Counted from the stretch's first letter, positions 9,053 to 16,524 are shown. The stretch is 16,614 bases of DNA from CAYOLL01 sp964404765 [NCBI: uncultured Gemmatimonadota bacterium] (GCA_964404765.1 CAYOLL010000137.1:1-16614), one strand, 5' to 3'. Notes: generated from the sequence alone by a model not told the origin. Program-made: numbers and translations.

Positions 9053-10276
9053 ATGAAATATTCACGTTTATTTAAATCGGTTCTGACCGGCATTGCTTTT
9101 TTAATCGCGTGTGACTCGGGCAACGCCCAGCAAACAGGCCCCGCGCCGAAGCCGGATGATGACAAGGTTGTTGCTAAAGTGGGCGAGCGGAAGTTTACCC
9201 TGAAAGAGTTTAACGAAGAGTTTGCCAAAGTTCCACCTCAGGCCCAGGCCCAGTTTGAAGGCGCCGCGGGTCGCAAAGATTTTTTAGATCGCTTAGTGCT
9301 GAACGAACTGGTCTACTTAGATGCTTTAGCCGGCAAAATGGACAGCCAGGATGAGGTTTTAAAGCAGCTTGAAGATTTAAAGCGCCGTGTTTTACTGCGC
9401 TATTATTATGAAAAAGAGATTCAGGGCAAAGCGGTTCTGACCCCGCAAGAATTAGAAGCTTATTATAAGAACCATCCGGACGAATTTGTCGAACAAAAGA
9501 AGATCAAAGCGCGGCATATTTTGACGGATACGGAAGATAAGGCCAAAGCGATCAAAAAACGGCTTGATAGCGGCGAAAAGTTTGAAGACATTGCCGGTAA
9601 AGAGTCACTGGATGAATCTACATCCAAGCGCGGCGGGGTAATGGGTTATTTGTCCGAGGAAAATGACTACATTCCGTATGTGGGTAAGTCTGATGAATTT
9701 AAGAAATTTGTATTTGGCGCGGCGCTCAATACGTTAAGCGCCCCAATCAAGACCGAAAAAGGCTTCCATCTGGCGGAAGTCGTCGAAATTAAAGAGCGCC
9801 GGCAAAAGCCTTTTGATGAAGTTAAAGAACAAATTGAGGCGAATTTGAAGCCGGATAAGCTCAAGCAACTGACCGACGCTTTAATGACACAGCTTCGCGA
9901 AAAATACCATTACGAGTTTTACGAAGACAGCTTTGCCGAAAAGAAAAACCCGAAGGATTTGTTTGACAAAGCCCAAAATACCAAGGATCCGCACGAGGCC
10001 TTGCGCTTGTATCAAGAGATCGGCAAGGACTTTGCCAACACGGAGCATGCGCCTAAAGCGCAGTTTATGGTCGGCTTTGTCTACTCCGAACAATTGGGCG
10101 ATAAGGCTAAAGCCAAAGAGGCCTTCCAGACTGTGATCACAAAGTTCCCCGAAAGCGAATTGGCCGACGATGCCCGCTGGATGCTGGAAAATATGAACAA
10201 GAAGCCGGACGAGCTGGGCAACGGCGATAAGCCGGCGGATAAAAAAGACGAGACTGCCAAGCCTGAGAAGAAGTAA
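9053..10276 (+). CDS. Parvulin-type peptidyl-prolyl isomerase (SurA/PrsA-like) with C-terminal TPR region
   Basis: A 407-residue exported foldase. The N-terminus is a signal peptide with a lipobox-like LIAC ending at C20, which suggests a lipoprotein, although cleavage after GNA (residue 25) by signal peptidase I is an alternative. Residues 38-145 are a SurA-type chaperone segment (VVAKVGERKFTLKEFNEEF). Residues about 150-246 are the PpiC/parvulin domain (ARHIL at 153-157, GGVMGYL, APIKTEKGFHLAEV). Residues about 302-382 form TPR-like helices resembling BamD/YbgF outer-membrane assembly proteins (HEALRLYQEI, AKAKEAFQTVITKFPESELADDA), followed by a Lys/Asp/Glu-rich tail. It would help fold periplasmic or outer-membrane proteins. 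GGAGGG (9037-9042) lies 10 nt before the ATG. The TPR addition is not part of standard SurA. Confidence 0.9.
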   Translation: MKYSRLFKSVLTGIAFLIACDSGNAQQTGPAPKPDDDKVVAKVGERKFTLKEFNEEFAKVPPQAQAQFEGAAGRKDFLDRLVLNELVYLDALAGKMDSQDEVLKQLEDLKRRVLLRYYYEKEIQGKAVLTPQELEAYYKNHPDEFVEQKKIKARHILTDTEDKAKAIKKRLDSGEKFEDIAGKESLDESTSKRGGVMGYLSEENDYIPYVGKSDEFKKFVFGAALNTLSAPIKTEKGFHLAEVVEIKERRQKPFDEVKEQIEANLKPDKLKQLTDALMTQLREKYHYEFYEDSFAEKKNPKDLFDKAQNTKDPHEALRLYQEIGKDFANTEHAPKAQFMVGFVYSEQLGDKAKAKEAFQTVITKFPESELADDARWMLENMNKKPDELGNGDKPADKKDETAKPEKK

Positions 10277-10283
10277 GCTCAAT

Positions 10284-10316
10284 AGATGGACGCCACCTTT
10301 GAGGAGGTGTCCATCT
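10284..10316 (+). other. Strong hairpin between foldase and lipoprotein genes
   Basis: AGATGGA (10284-10290) pairs with TCCATCT (10310-10316) and CACCT (10294-10298) with AGGTG (10305-10309), with a 3-base bulge and 6-base loop. No U-tract follows, so it is not a canonical terminator. It may protect the 3' end of the foldase mRNA or reduce readthrough into the next gene, which starts 28 bases on. Confidence 0.45.
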
Positions 10317-10343
10317 GAAGTACCGCGCCGAATGGAGGCCGTT

Positions 10344-11276
10344 ATGAAATCTCGACATTTTCTGCTATCCGTAATAATGGCCATTGGTTTAGCGTCTTGC
10401 GGCGACACGAGCACTGAGCCGGATGTCAATACAATAAACGACGGCCAGGTGGAAATCACCATTACCGACGGCACGGCCACGCACCTGCCGCTGATCCGCG
10501 TGCGCAATCTGACGCAAAGGATCGTATTTGTGCACCAGATTCCCATTAATTTTTGCGGGTTCGCCCCTTATCGGCTGGAAAAGCGGTATGCCTCTCGCGA
10601 CAAGTGGCATCCTCTGATGTACGAGGAAGCCGGCTGGAAAGAAGGGCGCGCCTCCGCGGTCTGCGATATGTATGTCAATCCGTGGGAAATTTTTCCGGGA
10701 CAACAGTCGGCACAAAGCATTTTGCCCGGCTTGTCGGTTGGTGAATATCGCGTCTCACTGACCTATTCTGTCGGCAATGAGGGGTCTGATCGCAAGACCG
10801 ATGCGGTCACATTCACGGTAGCGGAAAGCCCGCGGATTCCTTCCGGTGCCGTGCCGGTTTACGCTACCTCGTTCGAGACGGAGGACGACCTTGCGGATTG
10901 GAAGGGTTATGGCTGGAGAGAGTTGCGCAATGATGCGCCATCCGACGGCGGTAAGCAATCGTTGTTTGTGTCCGGCGGAGATGTTTGGCCTCATGCGTCC
11001 ATTACTTTGCCGGCTTTTACAAAAGATTGCAAAATCATACTGCGTTGTCACGGCAAGGATTTAGAGCACGGCGGATACATCAGTCTTGATTGGCGCAAAA
11101 GCTCGGATTTGTCCGGTAAAGTGTTTGTAGAAGTAAACCAACCTAACTGGAAAGTTTACCAAACATCATCCCTTTTTTGTCCGGCCGGTACACCCATCCG
11201 CCTTTCGTTAAGCGCAGGTAGTTGGGCTTACAGCGGGATGCTGGTTGATCTGATTGAAGTGATTAAAGTGGATTAG
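10344..11276 (+). CDS. Putative lipoprotein with two beta-rich domains
   Basis: A 310-residue protein that I do not recognise. The signal peptide ends in a textbook lipobox, LASC, with C19 as the lipidated residue, followed by a Thr/Ser/Pro linker. Residues about 32-170 look like an all-beta immunoglobulin-type domain (QVEITITDG, IRVRNLTQRIVFVHQ, GEYRVSLTY) with Cys residues near 72 and 109 that might form a disulfide. Residues about 180-310 resemble a jelly-roll or carbohydrate-binding-like fold (YATSFETEDDLADWKGYGW, LFVSGGD, ILRCHGKD, IRLSLSAGSWAYSGMLVDLIEV). No catalytic motif is seen. I choose the ATG at 10344 because GGAGG (10334-10338) lies 5 nt upstream and the residue series from there makes a proper signal peptide; the frame remains open further upstream, to an ATG at 10299. 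It may share a transcript with the foldase. Confidence 0.85.
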   Translation: MKSRHFLLSVIMAIGLASCGDTSTEPDVNTINDGQVEITITDGTATHLPLIRVRNLTQRIVFVHQIPINFCGFAPYRLEKRYASRDKWHPLMYEEAGWKEGRASAVCDMYVNPWEIFPGQQSAQSILPGLSVGEYRVSLTYSVGNEGSDRKTDAVTFTVAESPRIPSGAVPVYATSFETEDDLADWKGYGWRELRNDAPSDGGKQSLFVSGGDVWPHASITLPAFTKDCKIILRCHGKDLEHGGYISLDWRKSSDLSGKVFVEVNQPNWKVYQTSSLFCPAGTPIRLSLSAGSWAYSGMLVDLIEVIKVD

Positions 11277-11316
11277 CGACCACGGTCATTCCACTAATTG
11301 ACCTTGTATTTTGCAA

Positions 11317-11343
11317 TTGACATGCTATTTTCGACCATGTAAT
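11317..11343 (+). promoter_or_regulatory. Candidate parDE promoter and operator
   Basis: A perfect -35 box TTGACA (11317-11322) is followed after 15 bp by TGTAAT (11338-11343), 5 of 6 to the -10 consensus; the spacer is short. ACATG (11320-11324) and CATGT (11336-11340) form an inverted repeat overlapping both boxes, and AATTGAC occurs twice, 19 bp apart (11296-11302, 11315-11321). Ribbon-helix-helix antitoxins usually repress their own promoter by binding such repeats; that this is the operator is inference. Confidence 0.45.
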
Positions 11344-11394
11344 TTAAAGGTTACGCATCACTCGATGACCCGCAATCCTGCGAAAGGATTATCC

Positions 11395-11691
11395 ATGCCA
11401 ACCGCAACCACATTTAACATCGCGCTGCCGGCGGACCTGCTTGTCTTTGTGGAAGCGCAAGCTCAAGCAGGCGGTTACAACGCTATTAGCGATTACGTCC
11501 GCGAGTTAATCTGCGAGGCCCAAAAGCAAGCAGAGCAATTAGAATTTGAAAAGTTGCTGCTCGAAGGCCTAGATTCGCCACGAATGGATGAAAAAGAAGT
11601 TTTCAACTATCTGCGGCAACAGATGGAAGAACGCCGCCAAAAACGGGCTCATCAACAAACCCGGCAGTTAACAAATGAAATACCCCGTTGA
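11395..11691 (+). CDS. parD: ParD-type antitoxin (ribbon-helix-helix, CC2985 group)
   Basis: 98 residues. The N-terminus, MPTATTFNIALPADLLVFVE, is the beta-strand and first helix of a MetJ/Arc-type ribbon-helix-helix DNA-binding domain, followed by GGYNAISDYVRELICEAQ, the second helix. The C-terminal half (about 45-98) is charged and helical and should wrap the toxin. The start is supported by AAGGA (11384-11388) 6 nt upstream and by family alignment; a longer frame reaches 11311 but runs through the candidate promoter. The final codons overlap the toxin gene by 17 bases, typical of a coupled toxin-antitoxin operon. It should neutralise ParE and autorepress the operon. Confidence 0.9.
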   Translation: MPTATTFNIALPADLLVFVEAQAQAGGYNAISDYVRELICEAQKQAEQLEFEKLLLEGLDSPRMDEKEVFNYLRQQMEERRQKRAHQQTRQLTNEIPR

Positions 11692-12010
11692 ATATGGCGA
11701 AAAAGCTGTCAAAGATCTGAACGAAATCGCGGCTTATTTGGAACAAGCGAACTTGGGCAGTGACACGCTTGAAGAGCGCTTCTTGATCGAATTGGCAAAA
11801 ACATTGGATGTTGTTGCCAATATGCCAAATAAAGGCAGTCCTATGAAAGCATATAACAAGCGGCTGAAAGGTCTGCGTCGTTGGCCAATTACGGGCGGTT
11901 TTGAAAATTATCTACTTTTTTATCTTGCACATGAAGATCGGGTCGAAATTGTTCGGGTTTTTCACTCATCCCAGAATTATCTGAAAACGCTGAAGAAAGA
12001 GAAGCTGTAA
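11675..12010 (+). CDS. parE: ParE/RelE-fold toxin
   Basis: 111 residues with the ParE pattern: VEYGEKAVKDLNEIAAYLEQ helices at the start, RFLIELAKTLDVVANMPNKG in the middle, and the beta-sheet LRRWPITGGFENYLLFYLAHEDRVEIVRVFHSSQNY near the end. ParE family members typically poison DNA gyrase, although RelE-fold relatives cleave mRNA, so the target is inferred from family. No clear ribosome binding site precedes the ATG, and translation is probably coupled to the antitoxin gene, whose end it overlaps. The frame looks intact, so the toxin may be functional. An intrinsic terminator follows. Confidence 0.9.
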   Translation: MKYPVEYGEKAVKDLNEIAAYLEQANLGSDTLEERFLIELAKTLDVVANMPNKGSPMKAYNKRLKGLRRWPITGGFENYLLFYLAHEDRVEIVRVFHSSQNYLKTLKKEKL

Positions 12011-12049
12011 TATCCTGTTTGTGAATTAACCTTCCAAATCCTGTTCAAC

Positions 12050-12076
12050 GGGAGAGCGCTAAACTCTCCCTTTTTT
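12050..12076 (+). terminator. Intrinsic terminator of parDE, overlapping the lpxK end
   Basis: GGGAGAG (12050-12056) pairs with CTCTCCC (12064-12070) around a 7-base loop, followed by six T residues (12071-12076) on the plus strand. The right arm and T-run lie within the last codons of the convergent lpxK gene, whose TAG is at 12059-12061. On the minus strand no U-tract follows, so it terminates mainly the toxin-antitoxin transcript. Confidence 0.85.
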
Positions 12077-13165
12077 ATTTCCCGCCACCTTACGCGTAAT
12101 CTGCTGTAAAAAATCCTGCCAGACCGCCTGACCGCCGACCACCGCCGCGCCAATCAAAACGACCCACACCCGGTCCGAGGCCGTCGCGGATAGCAGCGGC
12201 TGCCATTTAACCGCGTCCTTTTCCGTCAGCAGAACGGGCAATTCCGGCGCAAAGCCGCGGATATCCAAAACGTCTTCCAGTCGATAAGCATAATGATCCG
12301 GATAAGCAAAATGCCGGTTGATCCCAAAGCCCATTTTCTGCAAAGTAGCTTCAAAACCGGCTGGACGAGCAATACCGGACACAGCAATCACCTGCTTGAT
12401 CGCAAAGGCGTCCGGTTGAATGACCTCATTGCTGTGCAAACGTCGCAGGCCTTGAATCCCAAAATCAATTTGAACAGAGGGTCGGCCATAATCAATGGGC
12501 GATTTGTTGGCGGATGCGTGCGTGTGACCGATGAGATGCGCGTCTGTCAACGCCGAGGTCGGCTCACGCAATAAACCCAGCGGCAGCATATTTTGCTTAG
12601 CAGGCACTTGGCGACTATCGAGCAGCACAAAGTCAAAATCGCGGGCCAGTCGCTGGTGCGAAAAGCCGTCATCGAGAAGAATCGTATCAATCTCGCCGGT
12701 GGCTACCGCTGCCTGCGCCGCTTTAACGCGATCTGCGCCGACGATGACCCGCACATCCGGCAGGCGATTGGCTACAAGAAACGGCTCGTCGCCCGCTTCT
12801 TGCACATCCACCAAAAGCTTTTTCCCGTCGGAAACCGTCACCACATTTCGCAGCGCGTTTTGTCGCTTGTAGCCGCGGCTGATAATGGCGACCCGGCAAC
12901 CGCGCAGCAGCAATTGCTCGGCCAGCAGCAGCGTCACCGGAGTTTTACCGGTTCCGCCGACCGTTAAATTACCGACGCTGATGACACAGGCGTCCACACG
13001 CTGTGCCGGCAAAAAGCCGGCGTGATAAAGCCGGCGTCGCAGCCACATGATCCCGCCGTAAGCTATGGCCGGAATCGCCAGAAGCGCTCGTAATGTCGTC
13101 ACCAAAAAGCTTTTTTCTTCAGGATCAAGGATGCGGGTATGAAGTTGCGTAAGCCGGATGTTCAC
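12059..13165 (-). CDS. lpxK: Tetraacyldisaccharide 4'-kinase (lipid A biosynthesis)
   Basis: 368 residues. LpxK phosphorylates the 4' position of the lipid A tetraacyldisaccharide precursor at the cytoplasmic face of the inner membrane. An N-terminal hydrophobic helix (about 25-42) fits the membrane anchor. The P-loop is GGTGKTP (70-76), followed by ISRGYK (95-100), GDEP (125-128), DDGFSH (165-170), LPLGLLREP (194-202) and a YPDHY motif near 287, all diagnostic. The usual DDGFQH carries Ser for Gln, a minor variation. The start is GTG: no in-frame ATG precedes it closely, the next Met is residue 40 inside the anchor helix, and a ribosome-binding-like GGTGG (13172-13176) lies 6 nt upstream. 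It starts 14 nt after the stop of the TonB receptor gene and is probably cotranscribed. The 3' end carries the parDE terminator. Confidence 0.95.
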   Translation of the reverse strand: MNIRLTQLHTRILDPEEKSFLVTTLRALLAIPAIAYGGIMWLRRRLYHAGFLPAQRVDACVISVGNLTVGGTGKTPVTLLLAEQLLLRGCRVAIISRGYKRQNALRNVVTVSDGKKLLVDVQEAGDEPFLVANRLPDVRVIVGADRVKAAQAAVATGEIDTILLDDGFSHQRLARDFDFVLLDSRQVPAKQNMLPLGLLREPTSALTDAHLIGHTHASANKSPIDYGRPSVQIDFGIQGLRRLHSNEVIQPDAFAIKQVIAVSGIARPAGFEATLQKMGFGINRHFAYPDHYAYRLEDVLDIRGFAPELPVLLTEKDAVKWQPLLSATASDRVWVVLIGAAVVGGQAVWQDFLQQITRKVAGNKKGRV

Positions 13166-13171
13166 AAAAGG

Positions 13172-13176
13172 CCACC
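13172..13176 (-). promoter_or_regulatory. Ribosome binding site supporting the lpxK GTG start
   Basis: GGTGG on the minus strand, 6 nt before the GTG at 13163-13165 and within the short gap after the receptor stop at 13180-13182. It supports the GTG as the initiation codon. Confidence 0.55.
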
Positions 13177-13179
13177 GGT

Positions 13180-15189
13180 TTATTGGGCATCAAAGCGGTA
13201 AGAAATCTTCAGGACGAGCTCGCGGGTCGGCCCCGGAAACGGCGCGTGATAGCCGTCGTAGGCCTGGAAAAAGTCGTAGTGACTTTCGCCGGCGTCAAAA
13301 AGGCCAAGGCCAAACGTTACGTTTTTGCAGGGGATATTTTGGCAGGAAATGTAGACGTTGGCCAGGAATTTTTCATTGAACCGGCTGACAACGGAGTAGC
13401 CGTCGGCGTCAACGGTGTCATAGCCGTAGCGCGGGCCAAAGTAGATCAATGACGGGTTAATCGAAACAGCATCGGTCAACTGATAATGGCCGGACAGCGT
13501 GGCTTTGTGCGCCGGGAAGGCGGTATGAACGCGGTCATTGCCGGCAATTTTGTACAGGTCGGAGGTTGCGCCGTTTCGTTCATAATACGAATAGGTCAGA
13601 TTGGCGTACCACTGCTTAAATTTCAGCCGCCCGTCAACTTCCAGGCCACGGGTGCCGCTGCGTTCGGCGTTGATGTAGAGATCAACCTCGGTGGCTTCAT
13701 CGTAATAGTAGATGATGGGTTTGCTGATGGCGATGTTGAAAATATTAACCGCGATAAAGCCGTTTTGGTTGATTTGCAGGCCGGCTTCGGCCTCGTAAAC
13801 CGTCGTTTTTTCCGCTTTTATTTCGGAGTTGTAGTTGATGTTTTCGATGCTGGGCGCGCGAAAAGCCTGACTGAACAGCAGCTTGGCGTGCAGACGATTT
13901 TGAATGGCCGTCAAACTCAGCCGCGGCACGATGGATTTGCCATATTGACTATGATAATCATAGCGCAGTCCGCCGGAAAAGTTGAGGTTCTCATACTTAT
14001 AGCTCACCTGACTGAGCGCGGCGACGTTGGTAAATTCGCGATCCAGCATGGGTACGGCATAATATTCCGGCGTACTGCGATCATGAATCCGCGCCTGATC
14101 CAGCGTCAGTTCCTCCCCAATCAGCAGTGAAAGTTGCGACGTAGCTTGATAGGACAGGGTAGCAATTTGGGAAAAGCGGTTGGCGCGGCCGTCATAATAC
14201 GTTGCGGCGTCTTTACTAACTTCGTCGGTCGTATTCCAGGGCTTTTGATGTTTAAAACCGGCGCGAGCTTGGAATACCAAAGGCTTATCCGGTTTGCTTT
14301 CGTAGGTCAGCGCGGAAAAGAAGGACGTAAACCGCACATGATGCGTCCCGTCCAGAACGGCGTCGAAGGCGTCGCGCCCGCTCATGCGGTAATCGTCATA
14401 CTCAAGTTGCAGCTTAAAACGCTTATAGTCAACCGCGGTTTTAAAATTGAGCGGGTCTAATTGACTATCATCCGTCATATCATACTGACCGCCATAGATG
14501 TCGTAATAAATGCGGTTGCTGCGCCGGCCCTGCCCGCCAAAAGCCGAGACTTTGACGCCCAATTCGCCGGTTTTGCGGCCGTAAATTGCGCTCAGATTCC
14601 GACGGTTAAAGGATTCGCGGGTCAGACCGTACGTGCCGGAAATCGCCCCGCCGTTTAGCTCCCCGGCGCTGCGGGTGATGATGTTGATCACCGCTAATTC
14701 GGCATAGCCGCCATAAATGACCGAGCCCGGTCCGCGAATAATTTCGATCCGCTCAATCTCATCGACCGAATAATGGTTGCCGAAAGCTACCGCGTTAAAC
14801 AGCGTTTCATTATGCTCCATGCCGTCAATCAGCAACAGAATTTTGCCCTCAAAACCCCAATTGCCTCGGAAGCCTGCGCCGACCAATCCTTCCACATCCA
14901 GACCGAACTCAAAGCCGGGCACCAGCCGCAGCACGTCGATCAGATCGCGCGCGCCGGAATTGGCAATCTCCTGCCGGCTGACCACGCTGACGACCGCCGG
15001 CGCCTCGCGGGTAGCGGTTTCTTGCTTCGTCGCCACGCTGATTTTGACGTTTAACAAATCTTCCAGCGAAAGCGCGTCAAAACTTTCCAGCACGTTTGGG
15101 GTCAACGCCGGCGGCGTTTGTGCGGTTGCCAGTGTGCCCGCAAAGTGCAAGCACGCGGCGACAATTAATGTTTGAACGGATGTCCGCAT
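13180..15189 (-). CDS. TonB-dependent outer-membrane receptor
   Basis: 669 residues, short for the family but complete. The signal peptide cleaves probably after ATA (residue 23). A short N-terminal region (LSLEDLLNVKISVATKQ, 40-56) precedes the plug domain (about 60-172), which shows SGARDLIDVLRLVPGFEF, LLLIDGM and IERIEIIRGPGSVIYGG, the diagnostic plug motifs. The rest is a beta-barrel with alternating hydrophobic strands (for example YKYENLNFSGGLRYDYHSQYG and KFKQWYANLTYSYYER). The end, LVLKISYRFDAQ, has an aromatic residue near the C-terminus as outer-membrane barrels do. It would import a scarce ligand such as a siderophore, cobalamin or sugar, powered by TonB. No TonB or ABC genes are in the window, so the substrate is unknown. 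It lies downstream of the esterase and upstream of lpxK. Confidence 0.93.
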   Translation of the reverse strand: MRTSVQTLIVAACLHFAGTLATAQTPPALTPNVLESFDALSLEDLLNVKISVATKQETATREAPAVVSVVSRQEIANSGARDLIDVLRLVPGFEFGLDVEGLVGAGFRGNWGFEGKILLLIDGMEHNETLFNAVAFGNHYSVDEIERIEIIRGPGSVIYGGYAELAVINIITRSAGELNGGAISGTYGLTRESFNRRNLSAIYGRKTGELGVKVSAFGGQGRRSNRIYYDIYGGQYDMTDDSQLDPLNFKTAVDYKRFKLQLEYDDYRMSGRDAFDAVLDGTHHVRFTSFFSALTYESKPDKPLVFQARAGFKHQKPWNTTDEVSKDAATYYDGRANRFSQIATLSYQATSQLSLLIGEELTLDQARIHDRSTPEYYAVPMLDREFTNVAALSQVSYKYENLNFSGGLRYDYHSQYGKSIVPRLSLTAIQNRLHAKLLFSQAFRAPSIENINYNSEIKAEKTTVYEAEAGLQINQNGFIAVNIFNIAISKPIIYYYDEATEVDLYINAERSGTRGLEVDGRLKFKQWYANLTYSYYERNGATSDLYKIAGNDRVHTAFPAHKATLSGHYQLTDAVSINPSLIYFGPRYGYDTVDADGYSVVSRFNEKFLANVYISCQNIPCKNVTFGLGLFDAGESHYDFFQAYDGYHAPFPGPTRELVLKISYRFDAQ

Positions 15190-15212
15190 TGCAATTGACC
15201 TGATATAAATTT

Positions 15213-15289
15213 ACATGGATAGACAGGATGAACAGGATGGAAAGGCAAATACAAAAGCATTTTATCCTGTCCATCCTGTCTATCCATGT
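15213..15289. repeat. 26-bp inverted repeat between esterase and receptor genes
   Basis: Arms at 15213-15238 and 15264-15289 are complementary over 26 bp with one mismatch, enclosing a 25-base spacer. Each arm itself holds two copies of ACAGGAT in tandem (ACAGGATG, ACAGGAT). The sequence belongs to a style of ATCCTGT-rich repeat seen scattered in many bacterial genomes. Lying between two genes in the same direction, its transcript hairpin could partly block readthrough or stabilise mRNA ends. Confidence 0.8.
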
Positions 15290-15299
15290 CGATAAAATA
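15288..15299 (-). promoter_or_regulatory. 12-mer shared with the esterase upstream region (copy 1)
   Basis: GTCGATAAAATA at 15288-15299, about 100 bases before the receptor start on the minus strand. The identical 12-mer occurs at 16568-16579, about 50 bases before the esterase start. Read on the minus strand it is TATTTTATCGAC. It may be a shared operator or promoter element, or a repeat edge. Confidence 0.3.
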
Positions 15300-15324
15300 T
15301 CTGAAAATGGATGAGCAGGGTTTC

Positions 15325-16518
15325 TCAGTGGCCCTTCGTGATTTCGTGACTTTGTGGCGAAGGTTGCTTCTTTTGAAAAATAAACGGTAAAGCCAGCCCC
15401 ATTTGACGGCCCCAATCCCGTTCCATGTGGTTGGCGTGCGGATCAAAGTGCCATTCCAAATCCTGGCCTTGTCGGTAACCTTTTTCTAAAAGCGCGTCAA
15501 TCATTTGATCGCAGCCGGGCTGCAAATGGAAGTCGATCCCTTGCCCGCCGTTGCAAATAAACAGTTTGAGATCAGGCTTGTAGTCCGGCGATTCCGTTAC
15601 CAAACTGACGGCATCAATATTTTGAATCAGAAACGCCGGCGACAGGCAAATCGCTTTGGAGAAAATATCGGGATGCTTCCAGGCCAGCAAAAAGGCGGCT
15701 AATCCGCCGGACGACGAGCCGGCCGCAGCCGTATACTGCCGTTCCGGCCGCGTCCGATAGGTTGTGTCGATGAACAGCTTCAAGCGGCCGATGAGAAACT
15801 CGCGGTATTTGACGCCGGTCTCGGTGTCATGATATTCGGCGGCCCGATGCGGCGTATTGTAAATGCCGACCATGATCACATCCTCAATGGCGTTGTTTTT
15901 GATCAGGCTGTCGGTGATTTCGTCCAACTGCCAATCATAGCCGGTATAGGACGTGACCGGATCAAACAGGTTTTGGCCGTCCTGCGCATATAGGACGGGA
16001 TAGCGCCGGGTTGTGTTCTGCTCATAATCGGGCGGCAGCCAAACAATCACGTCATGCGGCAGCAAGTCGTCGCCGGCCATCCCGGAATGATAGCGCACCG
16101 CGCCGGTAATTTTGCCATGAAAACGCCGATCCGTATCGCGCCAGCCGGGAATCCGCAGGCTGACAACCTCATCCCCTTCAACCAGAAAACGGATGTTGTT
16201 GTAGATTTCGCCGCGCGCGTCAATCGCTTCCGTCCACCATTCGCCGCGGGTCAATTTGAACTCAAATTCGGCGTCCTTCTCGAAGCGAAAAGACCGCGTC
16301 CATACGCCGTCTTTGCCGCGGGTCAGCGCAATTTGATCCGTCTGCCAGTCGCCCAGCTCCGGCCGGCTACCGGTGATATAAATAATCGTACTTCCCGGCG
16401 GCATGACCTCCGGGTGAATTTCAAAGGTAATCGTCGGACGGCGACTCATTCGCCACAGCCCGCCACCGCCGACAACGATGACGATCAACAGTAAAATGCC
16501 AAAAAAAACGAATGACAA
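15325..16518 (-). CDS. Membrane-anchored CBM20-like domain plus Fes/esterase-D type alpha/beta hydrolase
   Basis: 397 residues. A single N-terminal hydrophobic helix (2-22) should anchor the protein with the rest in the periplasm. Residues about 28-122 resemble the CBM20 starch-binding fold (IYITGSRPELGDWQ, GVWTRSFRFEKDAEFEFKLTRG). Residues about 135-382 are an alpha/beta hydrolase of the esterase D / enterochelin-esterase group: VIVWLPPDY, YPVLYAQDGQNLFD, nucleophile S269 in GSSSGG (267-272), and a probable catalytic H364 in HANHMERDW. The substrate is unknown: a siderophore, a carbohydrate ester or acyl-sugar are all possible. The start is TTG at 16516-16518, with GGGAG (16525-16529) 6 nt upstream, and directly gives the anchor helix. 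The last codons run through a degenerate repeat (15333-15363), so the C-terminus (after about 382) is likely not conserved. Confidence 0.85.
   Translation of the reverse strand: MSFVFFGILLLIVIVVGGGGLWRMSRRPTITFEIHPEVMPPGSTIIYITGSRPELGDWQTDQIALTRGKDGVWTRSFRFEKDAEFEFKLTRGEWWTEAIDARGEIYNNIRFLVEGDEVVSLRIPGWRDTDRRFHGKITGAVRYHSGMAGDDLLPHDVIVWLPPDYEQNTTRRYPVLYAQDGQNLFDPVTSYTGYDWQLDEITDSLIKNNAIEDVIMVGIYNTPHRAAEYHDTETGVKYREFLIGRLKLFIDTTYRTRPERQYTAAAGSSSGGLAAFLLAWKHPDIFSKAICLSPAFLIQNIDAVSLVTESPDYKPDLKLFICNGGQGIDFHLQPGCDQMIDALLEKGYRQGQDLEWHFDPHANHMERDWGRQMGLALPFIFQKKQPSPQSHEITKGH
15333..15363. repeat. Three 8-bp tandem units at the 3' end of the esterase gene
   Basis: TTCGTGAT (15335-15342), TTCGTGAC (15343-15350) and TTTGTGGC (15351-15358) are consecutive 8-base variants, bounded by CCTTCG (15333-15338) and CGAAGG (15358-15363). 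They encode much of the esterase tail up to its stop. Similar CACGAAG/CACAAAG repeats are common dispersed elements in bacteria. Confidence 0.55.
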
Positions 16519-16524
16519 TTTGCA

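Noticed and set aside
13486-14130. 214-residue plus-strand frame opposite the TonB receptor
   Set aside because: Shadow frame; the Val/Ile/Phe-rich composition mirrors the barrel strands and no family motif is present.
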